Positions 60,179 to 64,000 of a DNA stretch of 64,000 bases are shown here, piece by piece (positions within the stretch are counted from its first letter, which is position 1; the number at the start of each line of letters is the position of its first letter). Made by a program: the position numbers and the translations under genes. The notes beneath the pieces are model-generated. The model saw nothing but the letters and a program-made list of their open reading frames with translations. It was not told where the DNA came from and did no database searches. Source of the stretch: Sclerurus mexicanus (taxonomy: Eukaryota > Chordata > Aves > Passeriformes > Furnariidae); assembly GCA_013396755.1 (NCBI GenBank), contig VWZF01003842.1, positions 2,457,442 to 2,521,441 of the forward strand, in the 5' to 3' direction.

Positions 60179-63100
60179 TGTGGGGATGGTGGGTCTGTGT
60201 CCCCCTGGCTCAGGTAGATGAGAGAAATCCTGTGTCCTCAGGGCTGACATGAACTGTCACCTGGAGCCTGCTTCTCAAGATCCTGTTCCAACTTTTGCTT
60301 TCAGCTGCAAGACTGGGCCCTGCTATGCAGATGCAAGATGTCTGTGCAACTTGTAGCTAAAATGTGTCTTGTTTGTTCTTTTCATGAAGGAGCCCAAGTT
60401 TCTCAATCACTGTTTCCCATCAAACCTGGTAGAACAAGTGAAGATTTCAGTGGGGGAAAATGTGGGGATGTTGTGTACCCTAGCAGTTACTGAAAAGCAA
60501 AAGCTTTTCTAATTAAACTTTTCCTTTCTTTTAAAAATTTAGTTTTAATTTTTAATGCAATGGTGTTGAAGAAGCTGAATTGTTCTCAGCTGCAGTGGTT
60601 GGAGGGGTTACAATTTTATGTGCTGCAAAATCAAGAATGGAATGCTGTTGATCTCTTAGCTTAAAATTCCTTTTCTCTGAAGTTTTAAAATGTCATTGAT
60701 ACAACAATTTGCTAAGATCTTCTAGCACTGCTTTACAGAGCTCTGACATTTTGAATTATAAACCACTTCGTGAAGCAAGGGGGTTATTTATTATCTCATC
60801 CCTCTAGGCTGATAACCAGTGCAGAGGTTGTCACTCAAGGTGCAGATTACAGTATGTAACAAAAATTATTTAAATTGTTTTTGATGTGTTTGAGCAAGAG
60901 ATATAAAATATGCTAACATTAATTTTTGATCTCAAAATTAAAACCAGACTTGTTTTCAAATAAAATTGCTGCATTATGTAACATTCACATTTCAGAAAAT
61001 CTGATCATATTAGGGTACAATAATAGTTCTCTTTTTTCTTTTCATTTGAAAGGTGAATAAATATTTAAGTACACAAGTAAAATTGGTCTTGATGTCTTTT
61101 TTTTTTTTAATCCTATCCTAGAAGCACTGAGTCTACCGAAATTTTCTATACTCTACAAAATCAACCTTTTGTCTTTTTTGTCTGTAACTTGACACAATGT
61201 AATTTTAACACTGAAATGTTAATAGCATTTTCAGGGGAATAATTCATACAGCAGTTCTATTGCTTATGTCACTGAGAAAAAGGAAAGAAATCTGCCAGAC
61301 CTGGGTAGTTGTTAAAAGGCGATGTAAGCTTGAACAACTTTGTGAAGGGCGCACATATCCTTTGTGGCACAGAACTCTGCCAACTGGACAAGAATTAGGG
61401 ACGTCCTTCAGTTTCTGCCTTTTTTTTGTTTTGGTGGCAGTGAATGATATTGCTGAACTCTCTTTTCAATGCTCACAGTACTTGACTGCAAAATAACTTT
61501 CTCATGCTTGTCCAGTTGAGGAGCATCCCTGAGCCATGAGCGAGCTGAGAGACCTCTCTGACCCTATTAATGTGTTGTAGAACAACTTGTCTTCCAGGAT
61601 AGATTTACCTGACCCAGAGAAATAATTGTGTTAGTTTTTAGTTTTGCTTGTTTTTAATACAGGTTCACATTTGTAGGGTATAATCTAGCTCTTTCCATAC
61701 GGTGACTTTCTCTCTGAATTTCAGCAGAACTGCTCATGTGATTAAAATAAAACATGTGCCTAAGTGCTCTGGTGGCCAGGGGCCAGAGCATTCAACATGT
61801 TGCAGGGCTGAGCCCTAACTGCATGCTGCTTTAATGTATAGTCTTCTCCAGCCCAGGATAAATCAGGATTAACTCTACAGGAAGTGTCACAGTACTGTGA
61901 GGAAAATATCTCACTGCATGGAGAGTAGCTCAGTTTCCTAGCAAATACAAGCAACACCAAAGCTTTTTTAAGTTGTCGTCAAATGAGGTGTTTTTTGTGG
62001 CTAATGAATTGGTCTGTTAATTTTCTCATCACCATGCTTGAGCTTGTTCTTGCTGTTGAACAGTCTCTTTTCATACATTGTTGAAGACGGCATTAACTTT
62101 GCCTTCTTTCCTGTTATAAGGGCTTTAAATGCCTTCACGTTAATGAATGTAATTTGTGGTTTAATCTGCGCATAGAGTACATTATTGCTGCTGAGGAAGT
62201 AGAGGGAGGCAGGTGGGAGATCTCCATTCTCTATCGTTTCTTCTTGTTTACACCACAGAGGCATTTGAGGATCCTTATTAGTAAAACAGTTTGTGTGGGT
62301 TTTTTCCCATGGTAATAATGAAATAGTGAGATATACCTCAGACATGCATTTTGGCAATTATTATTTGGTAACTAAGTCTTCAATATGTCATTTTGTGCAT
62401 ATTCTACTTTTCTATCAATTTTTGTGAGGGATTTTTTTTTGTTTAGGGGATAATTGAAAGATAAAATTTTAAATTATTTTTAGTACCTTTCACTAGAATA
62501 AAAATCAGTGTAATTTTGCTTTGGGTAAGGCACCTAGAGACAGAAGGGTGATGTTGAGTAGTGTATAGTTAAATCATATTATTGAACTCTTGGTGGCTGA
62601 TTCTGTTGCTTAGTTGTCCAGTCTACTCTTGCTCAGCTTTACTTTTCTTCTTTTCAGTCAGCTAGTTTTACATAAATCATTACACAGCATACTTAAGAGG
62701 CTGTTTTGATCTTTTGGTTTCCACAGTATATTTCTTTCCTCATGCTTGCTAGTGCTGGCATGTTGAAACAGGGGTTTCAACAATCCTACTGGGCTGAACA
62801 ATTTAGCCCCAGTGCTCGGAAATCTCCAGGGGAACATTTAAAATGCTACACAAGCAAGATTCAGGAATTATGTTTACTGTCAGTAAAGTATGGAAAAGGA
62901 GCAAGTGGCTTTCCAGTCTCCTGAGGGCAATATCTTAGCTTGTTGACAGAAGATGAAATTATGGCTGTAGGACAAAAATAAAAGGAGTGTATGGAGCTAG
63001 TAAAGCTTGAAAATATGAAAGCCAAAATGTATAAACAAATGGCTAGTAGGGGGAGCATGCTTGGGGTGGGAGGTTGCAGAATATGACATGGTGGAGTGCC

Positions 63101-64000
63101 ACAGCTCAATGTTAGAGTTTTGGTGATTTTATCAGCAAAAACAAACAAAAAAAACCCCAACCAAATCCTGCAGTCTCAACTGTGGTGATGGAGAGTTATA
63201 AATAATACTGAAAAAACACTAGCAATTGAGAGCAATTTGCAAAGGGTTCTCTGTAGCATATGTGCAGCTGTTTTTTGTTCTGTATAGGGGACTCTTTACC
63301 CCCCACTTCAACAATTGCAGTTCAGTCCTCAAATGAACTTCCATACAGTCAAATAATTTGGTTTCCTAAACTTTTTTTGCTACTGTAGCTGATAGACAGT
63401 CCTGCTACAGGAGAGCTAGTGTGAAGTGGCTCATCACTTCTTTATTCCCCCACCTGTTGCAGTTAGTTATTTCCAAGCAAATTTAATTGTGTGTTTCTAG
63501 TCAAAACATATGCTGGCATCTGCTAAGTGCAAAGTGCTTATGGTGAATGAAAATAAACGGAGCGTACAGTTTGCGTCTTCGGATATTGTAGGTAGTGAAA
63601 TAACAACTGTTAAGCCAGGTTTTGTGGGTTTTTTGTGTTCTCTGCAACATTTTCTACTTGCAAATCATGCCTATTTCTCCACAGTAATCCTGGAGCCCAT
63701 TACTTGCCTTTTTCTTCCTCTGTTCCCTTTTTAGCAGAGATCAAATCCCTTCTATCTACAATTTTTTTATTTATTATTTTTATTTTCACTGAAATAATGG
63801 GAAAAAGGTCATGTATTTGAACTCCAGGGATGTTGTGAGAAAACTTTTGTCATAGAGTGCAAATAAAAGTAGAGAATGAAGAAAAGTTGTCCAAAATCAA
63901 AAATTAAGAGAGGTTCAAAAAGGTATTTTTTGTACTTTATGCTGCTTGATGGATATATGTTAATTCCATGATTGCCAAAATCTACAGGTTAGGAGTTGAC
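60179..64000. other. unique DNA to window end, no gene seen
   Basis: AT-rich. An A/C-rich tract lies at 63135-63168. The stretch 63501-63591 contains a weak exon-like frame with four CpGs (see findings). A stretch at 60782-60850 faintly resembles a MIR core but is too diverged to call. Confidence 0.5.

Noticed and set aside
60782..60850. Faint MIR-core resemblance (GCAGAGGTTGTCACTCAAGG)
   Set aside because: Only a few short words match and no tRNA-like boxes are visible. It is too weak next to the clearer relic at 28635.
1..64000. CRISPR arrays, operons, phage or bacterial mobile elements
   Set aside because: No regularly spaced repeats, no ribosome-binding-site patterns and no dense long frames. 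The CR1 content marks the sequence as avian nuclear DNA.

Overview
The window looks like a vertebrate nuclear genome, almost certainly a bird. It is AT-rich and CpG-poor and has no operon structure or dense long reading frames. It carries five separate CR1 LINE fragments with typical avian 3' ends, one candidate endogenous-retrovirus LTR, and very old tRNA-derived SINE remnants. I cannot name the species, and the gene content does not identify the chromosome.

No complete protein-coding gene is visible. The longest reading frames (164, 150, 143 and 130 codons) are about what chance gives in 64 kb of AT-rich DNA. The window is best read as intergenic or intronic DNA, perhaps inside or beside a long gene. 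A few short segments have an open frame, plausible splice sites and protein-like composition, and are listed as low-confidence exon candidates. The best is on the + strand at 20728-20825. Three terminal-exon-like segments lie on the - strand (7315-7451, 8024-8115, 54556-54767), and the one at 8024-8115 is followed by a poly(A) signal and a 16-A tract. I recognise none of the encoded proteins.

Layout: 1-5.3 kb is unique DNA. 5.3-6.4 kb holds a tRNA-SINE-like relic, a CR1 fragment (+) and a compound hairpin. 7.3-8.1 kb holds two minus-strand exon or retrocopy candidates. 8-20 kb is unique AT-rich DNA with hairpins and simple repeats. 20.7 kb holds the best exon candidate. 26.4 kb has an odd cysteine-containing frame. 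27.07 kb has a 22-bp perfect palindrome, 28.6 kb a MIR-like SINE and 29.3 kb a CR1 (+). 36.2-36.9 kb is a candidate ERV LTR (-), and 37.4-38.1 kb is the longest CR1 (-). 40.1-42.1 kb contains two diverged direct copies of a segment of about 310 bp. 51.9-52.3 kb is an unclassified GC-richer block. 53.1 kb holds a CR1 (-), 54.6 kb a minus-strand exon candidate, 59.86 kb a 35-A tract and 59.98-60.18 kb a CR1-Y-like 3' end (+). The remainder shows nothing I can assign.

The genes do not form a system that can be described. The observations most worth checking are the 40/42-kb duplicated segment, the 20.7-kb exon candidate, the polyadenylated minus-strand segment at 8 kb, the candidate LTR with a primer-binding-like site, and the palindromes.
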